Assembly (NCBI RefSeq): GCF_000740895.1 | Contig: NC_025262.1 | Location: forward strand, 1,356,001-1,420,000 | Source: Theileria orientalis strain Shintoku | Taxonomy: Eukaryota; Apicomplexa; Aconoidasida; Piroplasmida; Theileriidae | DNA length: 64,000 nt | Direction of reading: 5' to 3' | Shown here: piece by piece, positions 44,186 to 55,200 of the stretch | How positions within the stretch are numbered: position 1 is the stretch's first letter | Layout: every line of letters starts with the position of its first letter | Program-made: the position numbers and the translations under genes | Notes under the pieces: generated by a model | Databases searched by the model: none | Seen by the model: only the letters and a program-made list of their open reading frames with translations | What the model was told of the DNA's origin: nothing

Positions 44186-45429
44186 TTAGGCCTCATTCAA
44201 CACCTTAGCAACTGAGTCGTTGAGTATAGTGACTGCCTCGAGGGTGGGATAGCCTACGGCGTGCCACCGAATGTAGCCGTTCCTGTCAACCAGGATCACG
44301 GAAGGCAGCTGCTTCCTGTACTGGTGCAGGGCGACGATGGACTCAGTGCTCAACCTCCTCGTGACAGACATGAACCTGCTCTCCTCGACGATGGTCCTGG
44401 CGAGAGTCTCGAGGTACCTGCCGTAGGCCCAAGAGAGAAGCCTGCTGCAGGGGGAGTTGAGAACCTACAGAATACATTAAGGTGACCAGCAGAGTTGGTA
44501 GGCCGATAGACATTTGTGTTTGTGCTAGTAGGCATATTTGTAGCTAATAGATGCTGAATAGCAGCTGAAGAACGTACCACAGATATTTTAATACGATTTG
44601 TAGTAGAATCTCCGTGAATCTGACTATTAGGGAAGGCGGTAGAGGCACCAGTGGACGCTACACATCCACCAGTAATGCCAGGAGTGGGAGTTAAGTTGAC
44701 TGAATCGGGCCTATTTAGGAACAAACGGGGGTAGCTAAGCCATTTTTGCACAGAATTGTACTGACAGTTGGGCAGGTCGCCGGAAAAAATAAAAAGCAAG
44801 GACGGGCTGCCACACACCTTGTGGAGCAAGGGATAAGAGTCGTGAATTTTTAACCCGGGCGACAAACTGAGCCTAATTTTCCTATTATCGGCAGTAACTT
44901 TGTAATTGCGATCGTCCTCCACAAAAGTCTTTACAAATATATCGGGGTGTATCCTCCGGGAGTGCCTTACTGGTAGGACCGTGAGTGGGTAGTTGTGTGC
45001 GACCAGGGAGCCGGGAACGTACTGCTTATACAAAATTTCCTTGTTCTCGTCAATTTTGACCAACCTAAATAGAAGTTAACCAGAATAAACGCACTCTGAG
45101 CTGAAGAATCTTCTTAATCCGAGCGGTGGAACCATCAAGTAGTTTTTAAAGGTACCAATGTCAACAACGGGAACAGATTCACCCTTTAAATCCAATTCAC
45201 CGACGTCAACTAATTTATCATCATCTGAGGGCCTGGCAGTGTTTACATTAAATCCACTGAGAGGAAGAAAGGAGTCAGATGTGGAATCATCAGAAACCAG
45301 GCTCAACCTCCCAGAAGTTGACCTTAAAACATCCCTAGAAGCTAAATGGGCAATATTTCTAGCAGAATATGGTCGAGTGGTACCATATGTCCTGATTAAA
45401 GGAAACAATCGGTCAATCAGAAATTTCAT
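44186..45429 (-). CDS. ATP10: ATP10-like mitochondrial ATP synthase assembly factor
   Basis: ATP10 helps assemble subunit 6 into the F0 sector of mitochondrial ATP synthase. Exons 45429-45095, 45064-44578 and 44464-44186 join in phase to 366 residues. The N-terminus MKFLIDRLFPLIRTYGTTRP is a good mitochondrial presequence. The family core is split: VPPLGLRRFFSSELVKIDEN (exon 1/2 junction), PSLLFIFSGDLPNCQ, then SWAYGRYLETLARTIVEESR, and the diagnostic end VILVDRNGYIRWHAVGYPTL (compare the GY-x-(Y)LVD...IRW of ATP10). A Thr/Ser/Pro-rich stretch of about 50 residues before the exon 2-3 junction looks like an insertion. The family call rests mainly on the C-terminal motif and the presequence. 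Confidence 0.72.
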
Positions 45430-45635
45430 ATTAAACTCGTTAGATTCTAATTATTAACACAAATATTAAATGACAAATATACATAAAAGAGTTAATTTAT
45501 ACAATATTATGCTATTATTTAAAATATAATGGTTACTTTGAATTGTTGTGTAAAGTCACACTATCAGTAAATATATTGTGTAGTATAACCTCTAGAACAC
45601 AGCGTACAATGGTTTATTTATAATTCTCAATTACA

Positions 45636-46715
45636 ATGTCGACCTTAAAGGCTGCTAGAGCAGATAACTTCTATTTTCCTCCAGAGGAGGACTATAGTAG
45701 GCAAAAAAAGCGACTTAGACGAAATAAGTACAACAAGCATGACAAATTTCACACCGATAAGGGCGAGAAGACGGGCGACATATGGTCAACCGGAAGAAAA
45801 GGGCCCACAATAAGGTTTGAGATGCCATTCAAGGTGATTTGCCTAAAATGTAACGCATATATCGCAAAAGGGGTTCGGTTTGACGCGGAAAAGAGATCGG
45901 TGGGCAAATACTACTCGACAGACATATACGCGTTCCGAATGTCCTGCTTCAGCTGCTTCAACAGAATAGTTATCCAGACGGACCCGGAAAACACAGAGTA
46001 CATCTGCAAGGAAGGAGTGCGCAAAAAAATTGAGCTCAAGAGCAAAGACGACCCCGAGGTAATAACAGTGTCGTACGACGTGAACGAGAAGCAAATGAGA
46101 GCGACGAACGCGCTCTACATACTGGAGCAGCAGGCAGAGGAGTCGCTGAGGAAGAGCAGTTACGGAGAGGTAGGCCTAGAGGAAGAGAAAGGGAAAGGTT
46201 ACGAAGATAATAGGCACGGACTAGGGTTACGGGGGGAGGAAAACAGAAGGGAATCAAATGAGCTGGCACACACACAACTCGCCAAGGAGGAGCTGAATAA
46301 ATTCGTGGCAAAACCCCTGGAAAGAGACGACGTGGTCGACGACGAAGCGAAGATAGAGTACCTGGAAGATCTGAGCGAATCGAGGAACAAGGACTACTAC
46401 CTGGCGAACTCGGCACTGCGGAGAAGATTTAGAATGAACAAAAAGCTGAACGAGGAGAACAAGCACGAAAACTTCAGCATACCGCTCCTGAAGGTGGAAA
46501 AGGAAGACATCGAGGATTCCAAAAAGATAACGTTCATTTCGCAGAACAAGAAGCTCAAATCGCACTTTAAGAGACTGATAAACAACAAAAACGACATCTT
46601 TTCCAAAAACTCGGTGAGAACGTCAAGCACCATTTCAGTCCCGAATACACTAGATGAAAAGAAAAAGAAACTGCAATTTATAAAATACATAGAGTCGAAA
46701 GCCAAAAAAGGCTAA
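45636..46715 (+). CDS. CWC16/YJU2B (CCDC130)-like splicing factor
   Basis: Intronless, 359 residues. CWC16 proteins (YJU2, YJU2B) act at the spliceosome around the first catalytic step. The N-terminus has NFYFPPEEDYSRQKKR, then RFEMPFKVICLKCNAYIAKG, VRFDAEKRSVGKYYSTDIYA, FRMSCFSCFNRIVIQTDPEN. Two CxxC pairs (ICLKC and SCFSC) form the zinc site. NTEYICKEGVRKKIE completes the conserved block (residues 1-135). YYPPD-like opening and 'TDPEN' resemble the CCDC130/YJU2B branch more than YJU2. The C-terminal half is Glu/Lys-rich, largely helical and weakly conserved. It runs 205 bp from ATP10, divergent. Confidence 0.9.
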   Translation: MSTLKAARADNFYFPPEEDYSRQKKRLRRNKYNKHDKFHTDKGEKTGDIWSTGRKGPTIRFEMPFKVICLKCNAYIAKGVRFDAEKRSVGKYYSTDIYAFRMSCFSCFNRIVIQTDPENTEYICKEGVRKKIELKSKDDPEVITVSYDVNEKQMRATNALYILEQQAEESLRKSSYGEVGLEEEKGKGYEDNRHGLGLRGEENRRESNELAHTQLAKEELNKFVAKPLERDDVVDDEAKIEYLEDLSESRNKDYYLANSALRRRFRMNKKLNEENKHENFSIPLLKVEKEDIEDSKKITFISQNKKLKSHFKRLINNKNDIFSKNSVRTSSTISVPNTLDEKKKKLQFIKYIESKAKKG

Positions 46716-46797
46716 AACACATTAAAATAGAGCACTGTGTAAGATAAATGTACTATATACTCGCTGTAAATGTACATTGTATGTATGATACGTGAAC

Positions 46798-49776
46798 ATG
46801 TGCGGGGATGGAGATTCCAGCCTCGTCGTGCAGACAAGCAGCAACAACACACTCAAAAACAATGAAGTAGCACACATCAGTACAGAGTTACTATCGCAAA
46901 TAAACTTAAAATGTAAAATAGAAGGGGAAAGGAGTCTGCCGCTGATCTTCTCAGGAATAAGGGACTCAATAGAGCTCATCAGGTGCGACAATGGAGAAAA
47001 AATAGCAGAAATTGAAAAGTCAAACATAAAATACATCAAATGGTACATCCCGGCAAAATATTTGGGAGTATTTGGCGAATGTGACCAAGAAGAGCAGTTT
47101 GGAATTATAACGGTAGATTCTTCCAACAATTTAGAGTTTTATCCAGAAATATTCGATCAAATTGAAATTAAAGAAAATATAGTTGGAGTAAATACAAGTT
47201 ACTTCAGAGACTTAGATGGGAACGTCAAGTTGTCTGTAATAATAGTGGAATCGAATGGAAACATAACCAAGTGGATTCCATTCGACGAAAGTAAACTGAT
47301 AAGTAAAAATGCAGTAAAAAAGCGAGTGCAATTCATCTCAGATACGAATTTAGTCTTAGAATTGAACAACACCAGGGTGACTAGCCGTTGTAACGATAAG
47401 GACTGCAATGCTGGAAAATCGAGTCAAATTAGTTCAAATAAGGTGGAAGATTACTTAAAACTAAATAAAAAGTTATTTTTGTCAACAGGCGATCAAGTGT
47501 GTGTAGTAGATACGGAAAATTTAGAGTTGTTGAGGACAATCAGTACCACGGGGTCAATCAGATCAATATTCCCTTATTTCAGAGATCAGGAAAGGATTTT
47601 AGTGGTATCTAAGGCCATAGAGGTCTTTGAGATGGAAAAATGCGAATGTGTATACAAATATGACCACGATTTGGATGAGTTCAGCGACTACGAGAGCATC
47701 AACGTAGGCGAAGTAGTGAACGCACGGGTGGAGTTGAATGACCCAGGACTGCTGATAGTATCAACAAAGTACAACAGAGTGTACCTGCTAAACACGGCGA
47801 ATAGTGTCATAGCAAGCGTAATAGGCATATCAACCAGTAGGTTGTACGTGTACTACTACGTCGAACATGGAGAAGGTGGTAACGCCACGAATGTAAAGTA
47901 CGGACTGGTAGCGGAATATGAAAATAGTTTAGTGGGCTTCGACGTATTTAAACTGAGTCTGCTGTACAGTAGGATGGCACTTCCCAATAAAATAGAGGTG
48001 ATGGCCAACTCACAGCTCATGCCGAACTTACTGCTGGCCTCGTCAAGTAAGGATTTGTTGCAGCTGGATTTACACTTTTCGCATCAAGGAGGTGTCAGAA
48101 GTGCCACAAAGACCAATGCTAACAGCGGCAGTAGATTGAGTAGTGATTACTACAAGTCACTGGATAGGAACACCAGTAAAATACTAATTAACAATTTGGC
48201 GACCATAAAGCATTTGAACAACACGAGTATCAGCGCCTCTACCAATACTCCTACTGGCACTACCAAAACTGCCAATAAAACGGTTACTTGTATCACTTTT
48301 CACCCTAGGCTGCCTAACATATGTTCAGTTGGACACTCAGATGGGTCGCTATACCTTCTGTTCATAGAACACGAGAACAGAAGCCTGTTCAATTACGTAT
48401 TCATACAAAGGTTCAAGGACCCGGTGAAGAAATTGGTGTGGTACCTGGTTCCCAAGAGTCTGAATTACACGAACGAGCACGATGGGGACTCGAGCAATGC
48501 AGAGAATATAGCCAATAAGTGGAGTAAGAAGGGCTGCAGTAACTTCATGGAGAGAGTATGCAAGTCGATCAATTCGTCCAAATACGCGTCAATACTACTG
48601 CTGCAATTGGACATTTACCAGCACACGGAAAGGCGAAGACCCATAGGGGATTACAGTAGCGTCTATTACATGAAGTTGGGTGAGAATAGGGTGTACAGTT
48701 TACCCGCGAGTATCCTCTCGGGCAACCTGGACGCCACTGAACACGGAAGTAACCGGCGCCTAAGCAGCAGGCTATTCAGTATATTTATAATACAGCACCC
48801 GCCGCCCAACTGCGCGGACGACGGCGGAGAAACTGAGGAGTGCAATGATGGGGACGGCCGGAGCATGGGGTACAACAACTTCAGCGTAGTCTACGACTAC
48901 GTGTGTCTGGCGCACTACTCAGAAAACTCAGTGACGCTGACGCTGGTGGCAATAGACCTGGGCTTAAACGCGACCGTGGTCAAAAGATTTAAAACTAGAG
49001 TCAAGGGCGCGGTCACGAACGTCGTGGTGACCAGCAAGCAGTACAACCAGTACCACCTCTACGCGGACAGCTACCTCGAAAAAACAAGCAGGGATGGAGT
49101 GAGCGAGGGCGCAGTGGACACTGTGCCTGTGGATGGTGATTTCAGCAGGCGCACTGCCGACGCAACCAGGTTTGACAAGTGCGTCAACTCGATGCAGCAG
49201 TACCTGGTAATATCGACCAACCTAGGGCGCATTTACGTAACGTCGCTGCTTAAGGTGTACAACAACTTTCTGCTAGAGGCCTACGGTGGCATTAATGGCC
49301 CCGCGAGCCATACTTCGGACACTTTTAGGCACCCAGCCACACATGACCCCAGCCACGAGGAGGCTCTGCGGATGGATGAGACGTTCATCGGCAGCGGCAA
49401 CATCACACACCTAGATCACACTATCCTATATTCGCCGCTGGGTTTCCCACCGAGTGAAGCGGGCGAAGGCACAAAAGGCAACTGTCTGTGCGGCAGCAAC
49501 TGCCACTTCATATTGGTGGTTGGCATGAACGGCCTAATACTGTTCTACGCACTCGAGGCAGAGCACAGGAGAGACAGGTTTAAGTTGACACCATTCCACG
49601 TGATGAGGGCTAGTTACAACAGCTTCCTAGTGATAAACGAACCGTTCCACTATTTTAAGCTTCTCGTGAACGCCAGCAGCGGAATCTCTCAGCACTACTT
49701 CAACTACACTCAAATAATTGCATTTCTATCGAAACATCGCACACACTCGGCCGGAAAAGTATCGACGGCCAGTTAG
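46798..49776 (+). CDS. Large WD40-like protein, unknown function
   Basis: A single exon of about 992 residues from the ATG at 46798 (the frame is also open just upstream, through a GTG). The sequence has recurring beta-rich blocks ending in hydrophobic triplets: ITFHPRLPNICSVGHSDGSL (about 503-522) is a clear WD40-type repeat, and others (SLVVQ...; IIVESNGNITKWIPFD; FLSTGDQVCVVDTENLELLR; LASSSKDLLQLDL) are weaker. Probably two degenerate propellers with long Ser/Asn/Gly insertions (about 430-500 and 770-860). There is no signal peptide or membrane span. It could be a parasite-specific scaffold or a divergent trafficking or ribosome-biogenesis WD protein. I cannot place it. Confidence 0.7.
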   Translation: MCGDGDSSLVVQTSSNNTLKNNEVAHISTELLSQINLKCKIEGERSLPLIFSGIRDSIELIRCDNGEKIAEIEKSNIKYIKWYIPAKYLGVFGECDQEEQFGIITVDSSNNLEFYPEIFDQIEIKENIVGVNTSYFRDLDGNVKLSVIIVESNGNITKWIPFDESKLISKNAVKKRVQFISDTNLVLELNNTRVTSRCNDKDCNAGKSSQISSNKVEDYLKLNKKLFLSTGDQVCVVDTENLELLRTISTTGSIRSIFPYFRDQERILVVSKAIEVFEMEKCECVYKYDHDLDEFSDYESINVGEVVNARVELNDPGLLIVSTKYNRVYLLNTANSVIASVIGISTSRLYVYYYVEHGEGGNATNVKYGLVAEYENSLVGFDVFKLSLLYSRMALPNKIEVMANSQLMPNLLLASSSKDLLQLDLHFSHQGGVRSATKTNANSGSRLSSDYYKSLDRNTSKILINNLATIKHLNNTSISASTNTPTGTTKTANKTVTCITFHPRLPNICSVGHSDGSLYLLFIEHENRSLFNYVFIQRFKDPVKKLVWYLVPKSLNYTNEHDGDSSNAENIANKWSKKGCSNFMERVCKSINSSKYASILLLQLDIYQHTERRRPIGDYSSVYYMKLGENRVYSLPASILSGNLDATEHGSNRRLSSRLFSIFIIQHPPPNCADDGGETEECNDGDGRSMGYNNFSVVYDYVCLAHYSENSVTLTLVAIDLGLNATVVKRFKTRVKGAVTNVVVTSKQYNQYHLYADSYLEKTSRDGVSEGAVDTVPVDGDFSRRTADATRFDKCVNSMQQYLVISTNLGRIYVTSLLKVYNNFLLEAYGGINGPASHTSDTFRHPATHDPSHEEALRMDETFIGSGNITHLDHTILYSPLGFPPSEAGEGTKGNCLCGSNCHFILVVGMNGLILFYALEAEHRRDRFKLTPFHVMRASYNSFLVINEPFHYFKLLVNASSGISQHYFNYTQIIAFLSKHRTHSAGKVSTAS

Positions 49777-49834
49777 AAGAGCACAAATTCATAAATTTAA
49801 TTTTAAACTACATGCTAGTTAGGATAAGAGCAAA

Positions 49835-50246
49835 ATGGAACAGGCAGCTGAATTAGTTCTTAGATACACACTGACAAGTTTAAAAGGAGGGAACATGAGG
49901 GGAAGAATGGAAATATTAGGTCATATACACAATGTAGGAAAATTAAGTGGGCAAAAGGCAAGTCTAAGGGCAAGTTAGAGGTTAATATATCAATATTTAG
50001 GGTAAAAACGTCGTAATGAGTGCTCACGGGGCAGGCATAGGCCCTCTGGCTACTCTAACATTTTCATATTTATTTTGTTATTTATTCATGGTGGTTAAAG
50101 GGAATATTAAAGTCTCAAAAGGGCATATAATTGATAAATTAAGAAATATTGGGAATATTAAAGGCAGCTCCCCACACACAATGCCATTCGTGCCGTTTAT
50201 TGTGTATCGTCTTGAAAATAACGACATAAACTATTTAATAACATAA
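49835..50246 (+). CDS. Doubtful small two-exon gene
   Basis: Exon 1 (49835-49933, MEQAAELVLRYTLTSLKGGN...) and exon 2 (50001-50246, GKNVVMSAHGAG...) are the only phase-compatible join I found. They give 114 residues with one hydrophobic span (PLATLTFSYLFCYLFMVV). Alternatively only 50016-50246 is coding, or the whole stretch is the 5' region of the His-rich secreted protein, whose ATG lies six bases after this stop codon. Confidence 0.3.
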
Positions 50247-50252
50247 AGTAAA

Positions 50253-50840
50253 ATGAAAACAGCTTTCGCAGCCCTTGTTGCTATAGCAGCCGTATCGGCA
50301 GCCCCCTTCTTGCTGGACCATACCTTGGTCGAAAATAACGGACATGAAAAACTCGCAGTATTTCACCACGTAGGGCATGTTGTTGGCACTGGAGCCACTG
50401 CTCCCAAGCTCAGATTTGTCCACCTTGTCCCCAAGGTACACTATCTCAAAGAGTTTGCAGAGGGCCTGTCATCTGTTCACGGTGGCTCTACACCAAAGCA
50501 TCATAAGTTCCTCCACATGGAAGGCGGTGACCTCCTCGTTGAAGTATTGGGTCTTTCTGATTGCCTCCACTGGCACGTTGCCCTCTTGGGCGTGTTCAAT
50601 ACACATACCGGAGGCGTCACCCACAAGCATTACTCAGGTGTAAAGGGCGAGAATGTTAAGGTCCTCGGGGGATTAGACGAATTACTTGACTTTGTACACG
50701 TTAAATTTGATGGAGACTTCTTCAAGGTCTTCGCAGAACTCGTCAAGAAGGGACTTCCCTCTCACCTCTTTACACATAAACTCCTTGCTAAATTGGCACC
50801 CGGCCTCAAATTACACGCCGATTTTGAATTAGCATTGTAA
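50253..50840 (+). CDS. Histidine-rich secreted protein, 195 aa
   Basis: Intronless. The start MKTAFAALVAIAAVSAAPFL is a classic signal peptide with probable cleavage after SAA. The mature part of about 177 residues has about 20 His, often in pairs or spaced by one or two residues (HHVGHV, PKHHKFLH, LHWHV, HTGGVTHKHY). It has one Cys, no membrane span, and no ER-retention motif. Two halves show a loose repeat of LxHLVPKVHYLKEFAEGL and DFVHVKFDGDFFKVFAEL. Codon use is C-ending for many residues, suggesting high expression. I do not recognise the family. A secreted, possibly metal- or heme-interacting parasite protein is inference only. Confidence 0.8.
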   Translation: MKTAFAALVAIAAVSAAPFLLDHTLVENNGHEKLAVFHHVGHVVGTGATAPKLRFVHLVPKVHYLKEFAEGLSSVHGGSTPKHHKFLHMEGGDLLVEVLGLSDCLHWHVALLGVFNTHTGGVTHKHYSGVKGENVKVLGGLDELLDFVHVKFDGDFFKVFAELVKKGLPSHLFTHKLLAKLAPGLKLHADFELAL

Positions 50841-52200
50841 AATGTTTGTAGTATGTTTTAATCAGCACATGTTCCATTACATTGTTTTATAACAAACGGT
50901 AGTTGTGATACTCACAATTTTGTAATGTGATACTCTTATCGGCTTACATGTCTAGGTATACTGCGTAGAAAATTACGACTAGGAATCAGTTTACAGGTCA
51001 GTTTGAGGGGCTAGTTTGGCAAAAATTTATAAAGGTGCAGGTGTATTTTTTAAAATACCAGGACGGATGTCGTATGTTGATATTTTGGTTATTAAAGTAT
51101 GTCTTCACAGGCGCTAGATAAAGAGAATAGAAATCGTAGGTTTAGTATAAAGCTATTTATATCTAAAGTGGACGTTATTTGTACTAAAAAATTGAAAAAA
51201 CAGCTGGAATACTAAATGTGTAAGTTAGAAGGACTCAGTCAATTAAGTAAAATACAGTATAAATTAATCATTAATCACCTTTGATGATATAGCACACATT
51301 ACGCCGAACATGTTATGTAGACGTATTTGTTTTTTATATATATTTCAACTCTGAGTCAATGATACAGATTTGTATTTGAATATGTGGTATGTATCACATT
51401 TTGTTAATAAACTTCAACTATTACAAATATGGATTCCGTTCCAATATATCATAGTTAACACATCGGAAAATTTAAATAACTCATAACTAACATCAAATTT
51501 AATACCAACTACATATTACGCAATCCCCCATGGAGCTGCCGAGCTTTAGTTGTTATTATTTTGAGTAGTATTAACGATAAAATTCGTACTATTATGAGTA
51601 TATCGGCAATGAAAGGTTGATTTTAGAATGGTTTTAAAAACGGATCTCCAGTAACTACGAGGATTTAGCATTTTAATTCAGTTCGACACAACATTTTCAT
51701 TCTGGATACAAATAATTGCACATTTCACATTTACTCAGAATCAAGTACTTGCCGTAATTTTTTAAAATATTTTTGGTCTTACACTTTGAAGTTTTATTGT
51801 CATAGTTTACCAATTGGGATTTTTAATTCGTGAACTATTATTCAGTGTGTTAAACGCACAATAAATTCATTTTTAACTCAGTCTCCTGTGAAACTAACAG
51901 TTGCACCTTGTATATCGCAGTTTTAAAGCATTCAAGTGTACCATAATCCCCCGTTTTCAAAAAGTACCCACTCACAACAAATTCACACCGAATGAAGATA
52001 AAATTAAAGGCGATAAGAACTAGTAATCGCGGCCTAAAATGAATAAATTTATTTTATCAACTGTTAGAAACATTTATCAGTTAGTTTAATGCAGTACCAA
52101 AGTGTCTTCGACACGGACGATTTAAATAGATTTTAATTCTAGTAAAGCACACACACCCAGCCAAAAATGGCTAAATTGATACAATGAATGGTAATTACCA
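50841..52200. other. Intergenic upstream of ABC transporter
   Basis: A 1.36-kb AT-rich region with no supported ORF. Positions 51334-51534 are duplicated at 59081-59281. The rest should hold the ABC transporter promoter and the 3' end of the His-rich gene. Confidence 0.5.
51334..51534 (+). repeat. 201-bp direct repeat A, copy 1
   Basis: Matches 59081-59281 in the same orientation with about four differences in 201 bp. It includes AACTCTGAGTCAATGATACA and ends ACGCAATCCCCCATGGA. This copy lies about 670 bp upstream of the ABC transporter start codon. Confidence 0.95.
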
Positions 52201-55200
52201 ATGACCCAGGATTCAATAAAGGAGGAAACTAAAAAACCAGAGCCTGAACCGTGCTTCTGGGAAAGCGAACTGTATTTTAAGCAGTATTTCAGGGACAGGA
52301 GGAATAAGGAATTTCAATACTACGATGACTCAAGCATCTTTAGGTATCTTTTTTTTAGCTGGGCCAACAACTGGGTTATCCTGCTCACCAAAAACTATGT
52401 TGATCCCTATAGACTACACCCTCTTCCAGTATCAGACCAGGTGCTTAAGTGGATTCCAATATTCTCTAAACACGTCAGTGACGGTTTATTTGAAATGGAA
52501 TCACGCCTAAGATTTAACGCCAAAGGCAAAGTTAAGGCTCGTTCTAACAAATCAATAATGCTGCGAGCCCTGTTTCTAACGATTTGGAAAAGAGGCTTAT
52601 GGCTTATCATTGGTTTAATAGCAGTTAACATCCTGAGTATGAGTATCGCAATCCTGGTTAAAAAGTTACTAGAGCTGCTGAATGATAAGTCGATTAACGT
52701 TGTTAACACGATTTTTTTACTATTGGTTGTAATAATTTTCCAGATATTAGATGGGTTGTTTCTTGAAAATATAAACTTCTACGTTCTGAGGTTGCTCTGT
52801 ATTATCCACTACCTGACTTCGATCTCAATTTTTGAGCATGGGTTATCTCATAGGCGGAGGTTTTCAAATAACATAAACGGTTCTAATTCGTTGAATGTGT
52901 GCAACCAGGTTCTTCACAGTTGTTCACCTGACTCTGAGTGTTCTAAAAATCCTCTGTTCTGCCCAGCTCTACGTTACCAAAGCAAGGGCATTAACGCGCA
53001 AATGTACGCTTTTGAGTGGAACGATTGTTATAACGTTTCTGAACTTTTTGATTCAATCAAATACTTGATCGAATTTTTATGCACCTTCTTTTATGGCATA
53101 TTTCTACTTTCCTACCAACTTAAACTGAAACTATGGGTGCTATACATAATAGGAATTTGTTTCGTTTTTGCCATGATTATTGTAGAAATTCTCAACGCCT
53201 ACTTGTATAGGTTTATACTATATTCGAGGGATCGCAAGTTGAGCAAGTGCGACAACATCTTTTCACACTTGAACGTGATCAAGAAAACCTTTTACGACGA
53301 CATCGGAATTAATGTTATCATTCAAAGCCGAAACACAGAGATTTCCCTGTTCTTTTTAAGGTTTTTTTTGACGCTTTTCAACATGACTCTGTTTATAACG
53401 TGCACTAATTTGTCGTTTTATGTTATTCAATCTCATTTTGTTAAATCAGTAAACGCTGCTTCGGTTATTACTGATATTGACACTGCGGGATTCATGACAA
53501 CCTTTTACATATTTTTGAGAATTATTACTTCGATGTTTCTGGTACCCACTGCCATAAAGGTGTTCGGTATGTCGTACGTGTCATTTAAAAGGATGGACAA
53601 GTATTTTAAAACCTGTTCTCCCAACTTCTATATTACTGGGAACCCATACACTGGTTCCACTAAAACTGCCACTGTGATAGCGGATACGACTAACCAAATA
53701 CCTAACGATGTCGTTGTTTATTTCAAGGATGCCACATTTACATGGGTCAACACACGCGACGACCTACTAAACAAGAACTATGAACCTTATTTGAAAAATA
53801 TAAACTTTGAGTTAAAACGTGGCGAAATAGCCATTGTCACTGGTTCTAAAGGCTCTGGGAAATCAAACTTTTTAAAGTCGATCCTTGGTGAGATGACCCT
53901 GGTTGGGGGTTCCATGGCTGTTGTACCTCTATACACATCAATGCCAATATTCTATGCTTCTGAGGACATTTTTCTACAACATGGGACAGTTAGATCCAAC
54001 ATTGTATTTGGTCATAAGTTTGACGAGCAGTTGTACAACACCGTACTCAAGGCAGTGGAACTTGAGTACGACATATCGACCTGGAAGAAGGGTGACCTCA
54101 GAGTTCTGTCAGACAACGCACTTTCACTGAGTGGAGGTCAACGTGTACGAATGGAGTTAGCTCGTGCAGTGTACGCTTACTTGGTGTTCCACAGAGTCAA
54201 CAAGGAGTATAACAACAGCCAATGTTCGTTCTTGATGTGTTTGGATTTTTCATTACACGGGCTTGACCCATACGTATCGAAGACAGTATTTAATAACCTG
54301 TTTAACCTTAAAACTGGGCTATTGGTTAATGGTGACCTGTCAGTTGTTTTGACAACATCAAAACAATCTCTCCAGTTATGTGCAAAAATTTCTGACTTAA
54401 CTCAGCTGCCCAATGTCCCTATTTATAATGTCAAGAAAAATACATTGCAGTTCACATCTAATTTACACGAATTCATTGCAAAAAAGGATACCATTAACCA
54501 TGATTTCAAGTACTTATCCTCTATTAACAATGACACTTATCGCATCAACTATTTGACCAATGATATTATCAGCCTCTGCACCTCCAGTTCGAGGACTAGG
54601 CTAGGTCGAAGGGAAGAGACTAAAGCCAAGTACTACAAGTCTTTTCAATCCTTTGTTCAAAACGATTTGTCTGGGGCTAAATTGAGACCATACATCGTTT
54701 TTCTGAAGGGTGCTCCACTCGCATTCTCACTGTACGCACTGACTACCGTGGCGTTCAACGTCATGGATAATTTAAAGCTTGTTTTAGCTACAAATTTATC
54801 GGATCACATAACAAAGAACATTGACCAATTCAACAATGGGCACTTTGTCAACCTGTCTGAAATTAAGACACTCAGCAACTCATCACTAAATAAAACCACA
54901 ATCTTTGTTTCATCCATAATTACAATATCCTTCTTGTCGACAGTTTTTTTCTCAATATCGACAACCACGTCGTGCCGCAAGATTCACGAGTACTTAATTG
55001 ATTCAGTTTTCAAAAATAGTTCATCACTGATTAGAATAAAAAAACAAATTAATCAATTGATCACGTGCATATCATGTGACATGTACTCCGTCGACGAGGA
55101 GGTTGGCTACTTTCTGTCACTGTGTTTTGTATATTCAATTCAGTTATTGATCAGTATATTAACTCTGTTTTATCTGTTCCCAGTGTCCATACCCCTGGTT

